Shown here one piece after another: positions 1 through 7,530 of a stretch of DNA of 25,185 nt (position 1 is the stretch's first letter; each line of letters starts with the position of its first letter). A program made the position numbers and the translations under genes. The stretch spans positions 1 to 25,185 of the forward strand of contig JBOHCG010000042.1 of NCBI GenBank assembly GCA_050698735.1, read 5' to 3'. This stretch comes from Palsa-504 sp050698735. Its GTDB lineage: Bacteria > Actinomycetota > Actinomycetes > Streptosporangiales > Streptosporangiaceae. The notes under the pieces were generated by a model, which saw nothing but the letters and a program-made list of their open reading frames with translations, had not been told where the DNA came from and did no database searches.

Positions 1-31
1 GATCTTGACGTACCGGGCGGCTATCTCCGCG

Positions 32-241
32 TCAGTCAGCATCCATTCGACATACCACAAACGACCAGGGGATTATTCGGACAACGCCCTGTAGTTTCTG
101 CGCAAGAACTAACTTAGGCATGACGTCCGATGTTGGCTCTAGGTGCTCGCTCTGGATGCGGTCAAGTTCCGCCTCCTCGTACTCGGTCGGATTTTCCGGC
201 CTGCGTAGGAGCACCAATTCGAACGCTTCAAGGTCTACGCG
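32..241 (-). pseudogene. YciI-like protein fragment (degenerate)
   Basis: On the minus strand, the frame from about 241 downward reads a short stretch containing ELVLLRRPENP followed by an acidic helix ending in LDRIQSEHLE. This resembles the N-terminal beta strand and first helix of actinobacterial YciI-like (YCII-domain) proteins. After about position 135 the resemblance stops, and the frame closes at 32 with no recognisable YciI C-terminus. There is no ATG: only GTG or TTG near 217, with no ribosome binding site. I infer a truncated remnant. In another minus-strand frame, 42..1 reads MLTDAEIAARY and runs off the window. It could be the start of another gene with a helix-turn-helix, but it is too short to call. 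Family assignment is from memory of the motif only. Confidence 0.35.
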
Positions 242-300
242 TCATTGTGGCACGACGGCGTCCGGCCGACGGTGACGGCCGCGGACGTCTTTCGCGCGGA

Positions 301-930
301 TCAGGACGTGACGGCGGCGCGGCGGAAGGCGGCCTCGGTGAGGGTGCGGGCGGTGTGCACGGCGCTGGTGATCGCGTCTGCGGGGGTCAGGCCGCACAGG
401 TCGGTGAGCGTGAACAGGGTTTCCGCGCTGATTACCACCGCGAGATCCCGGCGGAGCTGGGCTAGTGCTTCCGGATCGCGCTCGGCCAGATCGGCCGAGG
501 CCGGCGCCAGCGCGGCGTCGATCAGGCCGAACCGGTGCCCGGGGCGCCTGGCGGCGGAACCCGGCCTGCCGATCGAGCCGGCGATCATCGCGCGAACCCC
601 GCTTTCGTACGCCAGCACGCCTTCCATCAGCACTTTGGCAGCGAAGCCGATCCGCTCGACCGGATCGCTGCTGTGCGCCACAGGCGCGAGCGCCTCGGCC
701 GGGTCGGGCCAGGTGCCCTCGTCGGCCTCCAGGAGCAGCGTGACCAGGTCGGGAAAGTAGCGGTACGCGGTCGCCTCCGAGACCAGCGCTGCCCTCGCCA
801 CCGACGGCATCGTGATCTCCGCTCCAGACCTGGCCAGATCGTGTACCGCCTGGAGGATGGCGGCACGGGTTCGCGCCTTCTGGTTCACCCGTGTGCCCAC
901 CTGACTAATGGTGCACGAGCACGCTCTCAT
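301..930 (-). CDS. TetR/AcrR-family transcriptional regulator
   Basis: A protein of up to 209 residues. A typical TetR N-terminal helix-turn-helix (about residues 17-62: KARTRAAILQA, then PSVARAALVSEATAYRYF, the recognition helix) is followed by a divergent all-helical ligand-binding domain. The start is uncertain. ATG at 930 gives the longest form, but GTG codons at 900 and 888 lie closer to the conserved helix and give a more usual N-terminus; no strong ribosome binding site distinguishes them. The gene is divergent from the hydrolase-cupin gene at 1028, and the roughly 100-bp spacer carries symmetric sequences that are good operator candidates. The likely role is a ligand-responsive repressor of that neighbour and of itself. 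The ligand is unknown. Confidence 0.9.
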   Translation of the reverse strand: MRACSCTISQVGTRVNQKARTRAAILQAVHDLARSGAEITMPSVARAALVSEATAYRYFPDLVTLLLEADEGTWPDPAEALAPVAHSSDPVERIGFAAKVLMEGVLAYESGVRAMIAGSIGRPGSAARRPGHRFGLIDAALAPASADLAERDPEALAQLRRDLAVVISAETLFTLTDLCGLTPADAITSAVHTARTLTEAAFRRAAVTS

Positions 931-940
931 CCGTCAACAA

Positions 941-1012
941 CACTCTCTTTATAAGAGTGCCCTTGCGTAAACGGCCAGATCGGGCCTAAGCTGCTTTGTG
1001 AGAGTCGACTCT
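941..1012. promoter_or_regulatory. Divergent promoter region with candidate TetR operators
   Basis: Two related symmetric sites lie between the divergent TetR and hydrolase-cupin genes. At 941-959, CACTCT and AGAGTG face each other around TTTATA. At 1001-1012, AGAGTCGACTCT is a perfect 12-bp palindrome. Both contain an ACTCTTAT core: at 958-951 on the minus strand and at 1007-1014 on the plus strand. The right-hand site directly precedes the AAGGAG ribosome binding site (1017-1022) of the gene at 1028. TetR proteins commonly bind such palindromes in divergent promoters. Binding here is inferred. Confidence 0.55.
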
Positions 1013-1027
1013 TATGAAGGAGCTTAG

Positions 1028-2254
1028 ATGGCGACAGCGACGTATACGGTGGCAGCCGACCTCGGCCCGGTGCAGGTCACCGTGGCCGAGCGCGGCACGG
1101 GGCGGCCCTTCCTGCTGCTGCACGGCGGGGCCGGGCCGCAGTCGGTGGAGGCGTTCGCCGGGATGCTGGCCAAGTCCGGGGCACGGGTGCTTGTCCCGGT
1201 ACACCCCGGGTTCGGCGGGACGCCCCGGCCGGAGTACCTGGGCAGCATGCACGGGCTCGCGCTGACCTACCTGCGGCTGCTCGACGATCTTGACCTGACC
1301 GGCGTGACCGTCATCGGCAACTCGATCGGCGGCTGGATCGCGGCGGAGATGGCCATCCACGCAAGCCCCCGGATCGGCGGCGTCGTGCTAGCCGACGCCG
1401 GCGGGCTGCAACTCGACGACCACCCGGCCGCGGACTTCTTCTCGCTCACCCCGGACCAGGTCACCGAGATGGCCTATTACCGTCCGGATAAGTTCCGCGT
1501 CGACGTCGCCACGCTGACCGACCAGCAGAAGGCGGCAATGGCCGGTAACCGGGCTGTGCTGCAGGACTACACGGCACAGGGCATGACGGACCCTGGGCTG
1601 CTCGGGCAGCTTGGCGAGGTACGGGTGGCTACGCTCGTGGTCTGGGGTGCGGCCGACCGCATCTACCCGCCGGAGCACGGCGAGGCGTTCGCCAAGGCCA
1701 TCCCCGGCGCACGGCTGGTGGTCATCCCCGAGGCCGGGCACCTGCCGCAGCTGGAAGCCCCCGAGGCGCTGCTCGAAGCGGTGCTGGACTTCACCCGGAT
1801 GACCGAGATCAGGATTACCGGTCCGGCCGACGGCGAGGTCGCGCTATCCGGCCCGATCACCTTGCGGATCATGGAGGACGGCCGCACGACCTCGCACCGG
1901 CTCGGGCTCGCCGAGATCGTGCTCGCGCCGCACACCGACGGCCCGCCGCAGCACCGGCACACCGAGCACGACGAGGGCTTCTACGTGGTGTCCGGCACGG
2001 TGCGGTTCACCAGCGGGCCGACCTCGTTCGACGCGCCGGCCCGCACGCTGGTGATGGTTCCCCCCGGCGCAGCGCACAGCTTCGCCAACCCCGGCGACGC
2101 CCCTTCCGTCATGCTGAACACGTTCACCCCCGACCGCTACATCGGGTACTTCCGCGAACTGCGCGACCAGGTCGCCGCCGGGCTGCCGCCATCCGCCGAG
2201 CTTGTCGCCCGGACGATGGCCCGATACGGTACCGAGCCCGCGACGCCGCAGTAA
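1028..2254 (+). CDS. Alpha/beta-fold hydrolase fused to a C-terminal cupin domain
   Basis: A 408-residue protein with two domains. Residues 1-257 form an alpha/beta hydrolase. The oxyanion-hole motif LLLHGGAG is near residue 30, the nucleophile elbow GNSIGG has Ser99, the acidic residue is Asp210 in GAADRIYPP, and the catalytic His is His238 in EAGHLPQLEAPE. Residues 258-400 form a cupin_2 domain with PQHRHTEHDEGFYVVSG (metal-binding His and Glu) and a later PPGAAHSF motif. ATG 1028 has an AAGGAG ribosome binding site 5 bases upstream. The natural substrate is unknown: the hydrolase half resembles small esterases or C-C hydrolases, and the cupin half could be a dioxygenase, isomerase or small-molecule sensor. 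It is divergent from, and probably controlled by, the TetR gene. Confidence 0.9.
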   Translation: MATATYTVAADLGPVQVTVAERGTGRPFLLLHGGAGPQSVEAFAGMLAKSGARVLVPVHPGFGGTPRPEYLGSMHGLALTYLRLLDDLDLTGVTVIGNSIGGWIAAEMAIHASPRIGGVVLADAGGLQLDDHPAADFFSLTPDQVTEMAYYRPDKFRVDVATLTDQQKAAMAGNRAVLQDYTAQGMTDPGLLGQLGEVRVATLVVWGAADRIYPPEHGEAFAKAIPGARLVVIPEAGHLPQLEAPEALLEAVLDFTRMTEIRITGPADGEVALSGPITLRIMEDGRTTSHRLGLAEIVLAPHTDGPPQHRHTEHDEGFYVVSGTVRFTSGPTSFDAPARTLVMVPPGAAHSFANPGDAPSVMLNTFTPDRYIGYFRELRDQVAAGLPPSAELVARTMARYGTEPATPQ

Positions 2255-2278
2255 GCGATCAGGCTGCTGGCGGGCGGC

Positions 2279-2821
2279 TCAGCCTGCGCAGTAGCCTTCG
2301 GCCTTTGCCGCGGAGATGTCGGCCTTGACGCTGCCGTGACCGTAGAGGCTCGTGTCTTCGGGGACGAAGCCCCAGCGGCCCGCCGAGTAGCTGAATGCCT
2401 CGGTCACCGATCCGAGGCTCGTCTTGCCCTCCGCCTGGGCCACGGTCACGGCCGCCATGCCGCCCGCCAGTTTGGCGCCCTTGACGCTATAGGAGACCTT
2501 GACCGAGGCCGGGCAGCCCTGGTGCACTCCCACCCAGGTCGCCTCGCCGATCTCGCGCCGCGCCGACGGGGCAAGCAGGCCCCAGGTGGCGGCGAAGTCG
2601 CCCGCCGAGTAGAAGCCGAAATACTGCCTGGCGGCTGCCGTCGCCGCGGCCGCGTTCTCCGGCTGGCCGCCGGCGGCGGTGGCAACCGCGGTCGCCGACG
2701 TCGGCGCGGTAGTAGTGGTGGCAGCGGTTCCCGTCGACGTCGTCGAGGCTCCGCCCGAACACGCGGCGGTGGCGGTGACGAAAGCGGCGACCACCGCTCC
2801 TTGGACAACGCTGCGCCTCAT
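2279..2821 (-). CDS. Putative secreted lipoprotein, NTF2-like
   Basis: A 180-residue protein. From ATG 2821 it starts with MRRS, a hydrophobic stretch, then TATAACSGG, in which Cys21 is the likely lipidated residue of a type II signal peptide. A low-complexity Ser/Thr/Ala linker follows (about residues 22-60). The remainder includes AAARQYFGFYSAGDFAATWGLL, which resembles the helix-strand start of NTF2-like/SnoaL-type folds. An upstream ATG (2842) and a longer ORF to 2926 exist. I prefer 2821 because AAAGGGG sits about 7 bases upstream and the signal peptide is then N-terminal. Two Cys in the mature part (GCP near the middle and the final YCAG) could form a disulfide. The function is unknown. 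It is convergent with the hydrolase-cupin gene, 24 bp away. Confidence 0.75.
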   Translation of the reverse strand: MRRSVVQGAVVAAFVTATAACSGGASTTSTGTAATTTTAPTSATAVATAAGGQPENAAAATAAARQYFGFYSAGDFAATWGLLAPSARREIGEATWVGVHQGCPASVKVSYSVKGAKLAGGMAAVTVAQAEGKTSLGSVTEAFSYSAGRWGFVPEDTSLYGHGSVKADISAAKAEGYCAG

Positions 2822-3019
2822 GCCAGGCCCCTTTCGACGCATGATTACGGCAGTAACGGTTGATTCGTCCGTATAGTGCACCCCGGCAGGTGGCCGATGC
2901 CGGATCTCTTCAGAGCTTGTGACCAATTCGTGTTCCCGGTGCGGCGCGAGGCCGCGGTCCGGGGCTCACCGGGCCATGCCCGCGCTTGGCCCTGATGGCG
3001 GGCGAGTAGTCTCGGCGGC

Positions 3020-4045
3020 ATGGGAAGCCAGGCGCTGCCCGCGTTCAGCTTGCTGCAGGCCGTTATCCGCTGGCAGTTCGCCCCGGTGGTGACGGGATGC
3101 GTAGTGGTGGCCGCGGGCCTGTACCTCTGGGGCGTGCTGCGGGTGCGGCGGCGTCATCCGGCGCGTCCGTGGCCCGCGTGGCGGACCGCGATGTTCCTCG
3201 GCGGCCTCGCCGTGGTGGTCATCGCGACCGAGGCCGGCATCGGCAGCTACGACGACGTGCTGTTCTGGGACCACATGGTGCAGCACCTGCTGCTTCTCAT
3301 GGTCGCGCCGCCGATGCTCGTGGTCGGCCAGCCCGCGACGCTGCTGTTGCACGCGAGCAGGAACCCGGTGCACACCTGGACCAAGAAGCTGCTCCGCTCG
3401 CACCCGGTGACCCTTATCACATGGCCACCGATCGGGACCGCGCTGTACGCGGGGACGATCGCCGGCACCCACCTGACCGGGTTCATGAACCTGGTGCTGA
3501 CCAACTCCTCGGTGCACGACGGCGAGCACGCCCTGTACCTGGTCGTCGGGTACCTGTACTTCCTGCCGCTGATCGGGCGCGAGCCGATCAAGTGGCGGGT
3601 GTCGTACCCGACCCGGATCTTCCTGCTCTTCATCGCCATGCCGGTGGACGCGTTCACCGGCCTCGTGCTTGGCGCGGAGAGCGGCAACCCGTTCCCGGCC
3701 ATGGCGGACGGGCGCCCGGCCTGGGCGCCGAGTCCCATCGATGACGTGCACATCGGTGGCGCGGTGATGTGGGTCGGCGGCGCCGGCATCATGTTCGCGC
3801 TGATGCTGACGGTGTTCTTCGCCTGGAGCCGGGTAGTCCGCGCCGACGGCGGACTCGGCTGGCTGGAGGTCGCCAGGCGCGCCAACTTCGCCGCCCGTGT
3901 TGGCGAGAGCCATGGCGCCGGCGCCGATAGCGCCGCGCAGCGCCGAGCGAGCCGCGCTAGCGGCACGGAGAGCGTGGACGACGACGAGCACCTGGCCGCC
4001 TATAACGCCTACCTGGCGCGCCTCAACCAGACCCAGGAACGGTGA
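3020..4045 (+). CDS. ctaG: Cytochrome c oxidase assembly factor CtaG (caa3_CtaG family)
   Basis: A 341-residue polytopic membrane protein with about seven hydrophobic segments. Family features visible are the histidine-rich motif DHMVQHLLLLMVAPPMLVVG after the second transmembrane helix, SSVHDGEHALYLVVGYLYFLPLIG, and AMPVDAFTGLVLG. The conserved His residues are consistent with copper handling during assembly of the haem-copper oxidase. The last 50 residues or so are soluble and poorly conserved. ATG 3020 is the only reasonable start before the first membrane segment. A large minus-strand ORF over the same bases is an antisense shadow. No other oxidase genes are present, so it stands alone here. 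Confidence 0.92.
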   Translation: MGSQALPAFSLLQAVIRWQFAPVVTGCVVVAAGLYLWGVLRVRRRHPARPWPAWRTAMFLGGLAVVVIATEAGIGSYDDVLFWDHMVQHLLLLMVAPPMLVVGQPATLLLHASRNPVHTWTKKLLRSHPVTLITWPPIGTALYAGTIAGTHLTGFMNLVLTNSSVHDGEHALYLVVGYLYFLPLIGREPIKWRVSYPTRIFLLFIAMPVDAFTGLVLGAESGNPFPAMADGRPAWAPSPIDDVHIGGAVMWVGGAGIMFALMLTVFFAWSRVVRADGGLGWLEVARRANFAARVGESHGAGADSAAQRRASRASGTESVDDDEHLAAYNAYLARLNQTQER

Positions 4046-4078
4046 CGGGCACCCGGGCACGACACGCCGGTAGCGCTT

Positions 4079-4107
4079 TCTAGCCAAATCTAGGGTCCGG
4101 GCTAGAT
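4079..4107 (+). repeat. 29-bp CTAG-rich imperfect direct repeat, copy 1
   Basis: Begins TCTAGCC and ends CTAGAT, with a third CTAG inside. A sequence of the same length with identical outer blocks lies at 5381-5409, on the other side of the ATPase gene. The middle is not conserved. This copy ends 21 bp before the ATPase ATG and could overlap its promoter. Confidence 0.45.
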
Positions 4108-4128
4108 CTGGCCATAGAGTCCGATGCC

Positions 4129-5313
4129 ATGGATCCGGTGCGCAATCCGTACGCCCCCGGCGCCGGGCAGCGACCTCCCGAGCTCGCCGGGCGCGACCGG
4201 GAGATCAGCCAGTTCGAGGTCGTGCTCGAGCGGATAGCCCGCGGGCGTCCGGAACGCAGCATGGTGCTTACCGGCCTTCGCGGCGTCGGCAAGACGGTGC
4301 TGCTGAACACGTTCAGGTCGATGGCGCTGCAGCGGCTGTGGGGCACCGGGAAGATCGAGGCCAGGCCGGACCAGTCCATCAGGAGGCCGGTCGCGGGCGC
4401 GCTGCACATGGCGGTGCGGGAGCTGGCGCCGCGCCATCGCGCACCGGACCGGGTGGAGTATTTCCTCGGCGTGCTCAAGGCGTTCGCGCTGCGCGATCCG
4501 AAGGCGCCCAAAGGAACCTCGGTCACGGTGACGCTCGGCATCGACGTCCCGGCCCAGCGCGGCCGGGCGGACTCCGGCGATCTCGAGGTTGACCTCACCG
4601 AGCTGTTCGCGGAGGCTGCCTCGGTCGCGGCCGACCTCGGGGTGGGAATCGCGCTGTTCGTGGACGAGATGCAGGACGTGCCCGCCGCCGACGTGTCCGC
4701 GCTGTGCGCCGCCTGCCATGAGCTGTCGCAGTCGGGCGGCCCGCTGATCGTCGTCGGGGCGGGGCTGCCGCACCTGCCCTCGGTGTTGTCGGCGAGCAAG
4801 AGCTACTCCGAGCGGCTGTTCAGGTACGCCCGGATAGACCGCCTGGAACGAGACGCCGCGGATCTGGCCCTGCTCGCGCCCGCGCTGCGCGAAGACGTGA
4901 CCTTCACCGGCGAAGCCCTGGACGCGCTGTACGCCGCGGCCGACGGATACCCCTACTTCGTCCAGGCGTACGGCAAGGTCACCTGGGACGTGGCCGCTGC
5001 GAGCCCGGTGACGGCGGGGGACGTGAGGGTGGCGGCCCCCGAGGCCGAGGGCGAGCTGGCGGTCGGCTTCTTCGGCAGCAGGTACGAGCGGGCCACCCCG
5101 GCCGAGCGCGAGTACATGCGCGCCATGGCGGCCACCGGGGATGACCCGGTTCCCACGTCGATAGTCGCGGATGAACTAGGCCGCAAGCCGTCGAGCCTGT
5201 CGCCCGCGCGTGACGGGCTGATCAAGAAGGGCCTGATATACAGCTCGGAGCGCGGCCTGATCGCGTTCACGGTGCCGCACTTCGGCAAGTTCCTGCGGTC
5301 CCAGCCGAATTAG
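4129..5313 (+). CDS. AAA-type ATP-binding protein (Orc1/Cdc6-like ATPase fold)
   Basis: A 394-residue protein. Walker A is GLRGVGKT (residues 49-56), and Walker B is ALFVDE (about 175-180), followed by MQDV. LIVVGAG is in sensor-1 position. The C-terminal third (from about residue 300) looks like a winged helix, with ERATPAEREYMRAMA and SSLSPARDGLIKKGLI. The overall layout resembles stand-alone actinobacterial AAA ATPases related to Orc1/Cdc6 and STAND modules. ATG 4129 fits the start of the family. The gene is single, flanked by CTAG-rich repeats, with CtaG upstream and a convergent operon downstream. The role is unknown; DNA binding or signalling would be guesses. Confidence 0.85.
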   Translation: MDPVRNPYAPGAGQRPPELAGRDREISQFEVVLERIARGRPERSMVLTGLRGVGKTVLLNTFRSMALQRLWGTGKIEARPDQSIRRPVAGALHMAVRELAPRHRAPDRVEYFLGVLKAFALRDPKAPKGTSVTVTLGIDVPAQRGRADSGDLEVDLTELFAEAASVAADLGVGIALFVDEMQDVPAADVSALCAACHELSQSGGPLIVVGAGLPHLPSVLSASKSYSERLFRYARIDRLERDAADLALLAPALREDVTFTGEALDALYAAADGYPYFVQAYGKVTWDVAAASPVTAGDVRVAAPEAEGELAVGFFGSRYERATPAEREYMRAMAATGDDPVPTSIVADELGRKPSSLSPARDGLIKKGLIYSSERGLIAFTVPHFGKFLRSQPN

Positions 5314-5330
5314 CCGCGGGCGGCGGCGGT

Positions 5331-5350
5331 GGCCCTCAGCCCGGGGGGCC
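5331..5350. terminator. Possible bidirectional hairpin between convergent genes
   Basis: GGCCC (5331-5335) can pair with GGGCC (5346-5350) around a 10-base loop, between the convergent ATPase and MauE-like genes. There is no clear U-run, so evidence for termination is weak. Confidence 0.25.
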
Positions 5351-5380
5351 GCGACCCGGATCTGCCCTTCTATATGGCCG

Positions 5381-5409
5381 TCTAGCCTGCCGACTAGAAT
5401 TCCCTAGAT
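5381..5409 (+). repeat. 29-bp CTAG-rich imperfect direct repeat, copy 2
   Basis: Same length and same outer blocks (TCTAGCC at the left, CTAGAT at the right, third CTAG in the middle) as 4079-4107. It overlaps the last codons of the MauE-like gene, so part of the resemblance is in coding sequence. Confidence 0.45.
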
Positions 5410-6251
5410 AACGGCAGACTCACGGGCTCCGGCCGTCCGAGAACCTCGTTGGTCGCCTGGTCGAGGACCGCCACGCGGATCGGAGGTCTGCGGGCCTGAA
5501 GGTAAACGGCGAAGACGATATCGACTCGCCGGCCACGCGCCAGCCCCGGGTACACCACGAATCGCCAGCACCCTTCCCGCCACACGTCGGCCGGGGCCGC
5601 CGCGGTGACCTGGCTGGCGTGCCGGCGCCACTGTGAACTCGTGTGCAGGGCGGCCAGAGTCCGTCCGACCGGGAGCCTGCGCAGCTCGCAGGGCTCGGAG
5701 TAGCCGAGCCTGACGAGCATCTCGCCGAGTTCCGGCGAGAGGAAAGCCATCAGGGTGACCTCGGCCGCCAGCAGGGCCAGCCAGAGTTCGGCCTGGGTGG
5801 AGGAGATCGGCATGCGCAGCGGCGGCGTGCCGATCGTGGCCAGGGCGGCGGCGCACAGCAAGCCGGAGCGGATCACCGTGCGCAGTCCGATCGGCGTCTC
5901 GCTGAGCTCGCCGAAGCAGCCGCAGCCGACCTCGGGCCGTCGCTGCCTTGCCTCCTGCAGGGTGCCGACCGCGATGAGGAAGAAGATCGCGGTTGCCGTC
6001 CGCACGCTGGCGGCCGGCAGGGCAGTGCCCGCCTGGCCGCCGGTGGCGACCAGCCCGAGGCCCAGGCCGAGTTCGGCCCCGAATGTCGCGATCATGACCG
6101 GGCGGCGCAGGCGCAGCGGGAACAGCCCGGTCGCGCCCATCCCCGCGGCCACAGAACGCGACCGCCAGGCCTGCCATGCCTTGGCCGCGCAGCCGCCGAT
6201 CAGCATGGCCGCTAGCACCGGAATCTGCAGTTCCCTGACGGCGATGAGCAT
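5394..6251 (-). CDS. MauE/DoxX-like redox-associated membrane protein
   Basis: A 285-residue protein. The first 180 residues contain about four or five hydrophobic segments. The family signature GCGCFG (residues 109-114) comes just before an amphipathic stretch and the next membrane helix (PIGLRTVIRSGLLCAAALATIG), as in MauE-type proteins. MauE is associated with disulfide formation or maturation of methylamine dehydrogenase, but distant homologues act in unrelated thiol-redox pathways. The last 100 residues are soluble, contain two Cys and are not typical of MauE. ATG 6251 is 2 bp from the stop of the upstream gene, indicating one transcript and coupled translation. No methylamine dehydrogenase genes are present, so a role in oxidising cysteines of its Cys-rich partner is an inference. 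Confidence 0.75.
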   Translation of the reverse strand: MLIAVRELQIPVLAAMLIGGCAAKAWQAWRSRSVAAGMGATGLFPLRLRRPVMIATFGAELGLGLGLVATGGQAGTALPAASVRTATAIFFLIAVGTLQEARQRRPEVGCGCFGELSETPIGLRTVIRSGLLCAAALATIGTPPLRMPISSTQAELWLALLAAEVTLMAFLSPELGEMLVRLGYSEPCELRRLPVGRTLAALHTSSQWRRHASQVTAAAPADVWREGCWRFVVYPGLARGRRVDIVFAVYLQARRPPIRVAVLDQATNEVLGRPEPVSLPLSREF

Positions 6252-6253
6252 GC

Positions 6254-7471
6254 TCAGCCGCCGATCGTCATGGTGGCGTTGAAGCAGCCGGTCTCGAGTG
6301 CCCCGCCCAGTTCCACGAAGGCGGCCATGGTCAGGTCGGCGATCCTGCCCTTCTGCGAGGTCCCGCAGGTGACACAGCGGTCGCAGAACAGCCTCGCGGT
6401 CGCCCCGCAGCCGGTAACCGGGAGGAGCCTGGTGCGACCCGTGCAGTCATTCCGGAGCCTCAGCACGCTTCCCACGGACAGGTACGGCAGGCGTACGCAA
6501 CCCGGTCCGGTGGCGTGCGGATCGACGGCGTGCAGGTCGCCCGAGCACGAGGGCCGCGTGACGGTGGCGCGCTCGCAGCTTGTCTCCGGGTCCAGGGCTG
6601 GATAGGCGAGCCCGAGCAGGCCCTGCGGTTCCTCGCCCGGCTCGTGCCAGACCGCGGTGCCGCTGACAGGATCAGGGACGTGACCGCTGATCAGCGGGGG
6701 GGTCGGCGGGCGGTCGGCACGGTAGGGGGGCTGTGATGTCGCGGGTATCAGAGCCTGCAGGAAACCCTCGTGCTTCAGCCCGATCACGTCGATCAGATAG
6801 CCCGGCTCGAGCCGCGGGAAGCGGACCTGGATCCGGCCGGCGGCCTTGGCGCCGATGATCACGATCTTGCGCCCCTTTGCCGGCCCCTCGTCGACGAGCA
6901 GCGTGACCGGGCCCTCGCGCTCGATGATCGTGCCGGTAACCCTGCCGACTTCGGCCCAGATGCGGTCCACGACCGGCCCGCCCGGCTGGCTTCGCCGCAC
7001 GATGGCATGGTCGCCGTGCCGGAGCGCAGCGGGTGGGACCGGACCCCCGCGCCAGGCCTTGGTGGCGGCGGCCAGCGGAAAGCGCTGCTCGCCCTCGCCG
7101 GTGGACAGGACGAGGATCTGCGGGCTAGCGTCGAGGATCCTGCCGCTAACCGTGTAGAGCAAGGCGGTGCCGTAGTCGGCGGAGCCGGCGGCCGATGCCG
7201 CGGGCACGGAGGGATCCGGCTCGGTCCGCCGCCCGAGGACCGCCGCCTTGAGCCGTGATCTGCGGGCGAAACGTACCGGACCGGCAGAGTCGGTGACATC
7301 CTCACACCAACGGGGAATGTCGGCCAAATGGCGCACTTGCCCTCCGTGGGATTGCATGGGCCTAGAACCATGACCCTGCTTGCTGCGGGCGGTTACGTCA
7401 AGTGATTCGGCCACCTTTATCCGCGAGGACACACAGATACATCCCCGGCGGATAGCCCGTGAATAGTCCAT
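6254..7471 (-). CDS. Cys-rich protein with C-terminal RlpA-like double-psi barrel segment
   Basis: A 405-residue protein from ATG 7471. GTG 7492, GTG 7414 and ATG 7357 are alternatives, and none has a convincing ribosome binding site. Residues about 100-250 look like two small beta-barrel repeats (TVSGRILDASPQILVLSTGEG, then GRVTGTIIEREGPVTLLVDEG). The last 110 residues are cysteine-rich (about ten Cys). They end with RIADLTMAAFVELGGALETG, which resembles the DLSPAAF-type motif of RlpA/expansin double-psi beta barrels. No signal peptide or membrane anchor is evident, which is odd for a disulfide-rich protein. It is divergent from the sigma factor gene and directly upstream of the MauE-like gene. 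The function is unknown. Confidence 0.65.
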   Translation of the reverse strand: MDYSRAIRRGCICVSSRIKVAESLDVTARSKQGHGSRPMQSHGGQVRHLADIPRWCEDVTDSAGPVRFARRSRLKAAVLGRRTEPDPSVPAASAAGSADYGTALLYTVSGRILDASPQILVLSTGEGEQRFPLAAATKAWRGGPVPPAALRHGDHAIVRRSQPGGPVVDRIWAEVGRVTGTIIEREGPVTLLVDEGPAKGRKIVIIGAKAAGRIQVRFPRLEPGYLIDVIGLKHEGFLQALIPATSQPPYRADRPPTPPLISGHVPDPVSGTAVWHEPGEEPQGLLGLAYPALDPETSCERATVTRPSCSGDLHAVDPHATGPGCVRLPYLSVGSVLRLRNDCTGRTRLLPVTGCGATARLFCDRCVTCGTSQKGRIADLTMAAFVELGGALETGCFNATMTIGG

Positions 7472-7530
7472 GTGAGCCACACCCGAACACACACTGTAGT
7501 CATACCAGCACCTTAAGTAAGGTAGTCAGC

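Noticed and set aside
245..760. Plus-strand frame over the TetR gene
   Set aside because: Antisense shadow; the TetR reading on the minus strand has a clear helix-turn-helix.
2966..4087. 373-codon open frame on the minus strand over ctaG
   Set aside because: Composition is typical antisense (His, Arg, Pro, Gly), and the plus strand has clear CtaG motifs and membrane segments.
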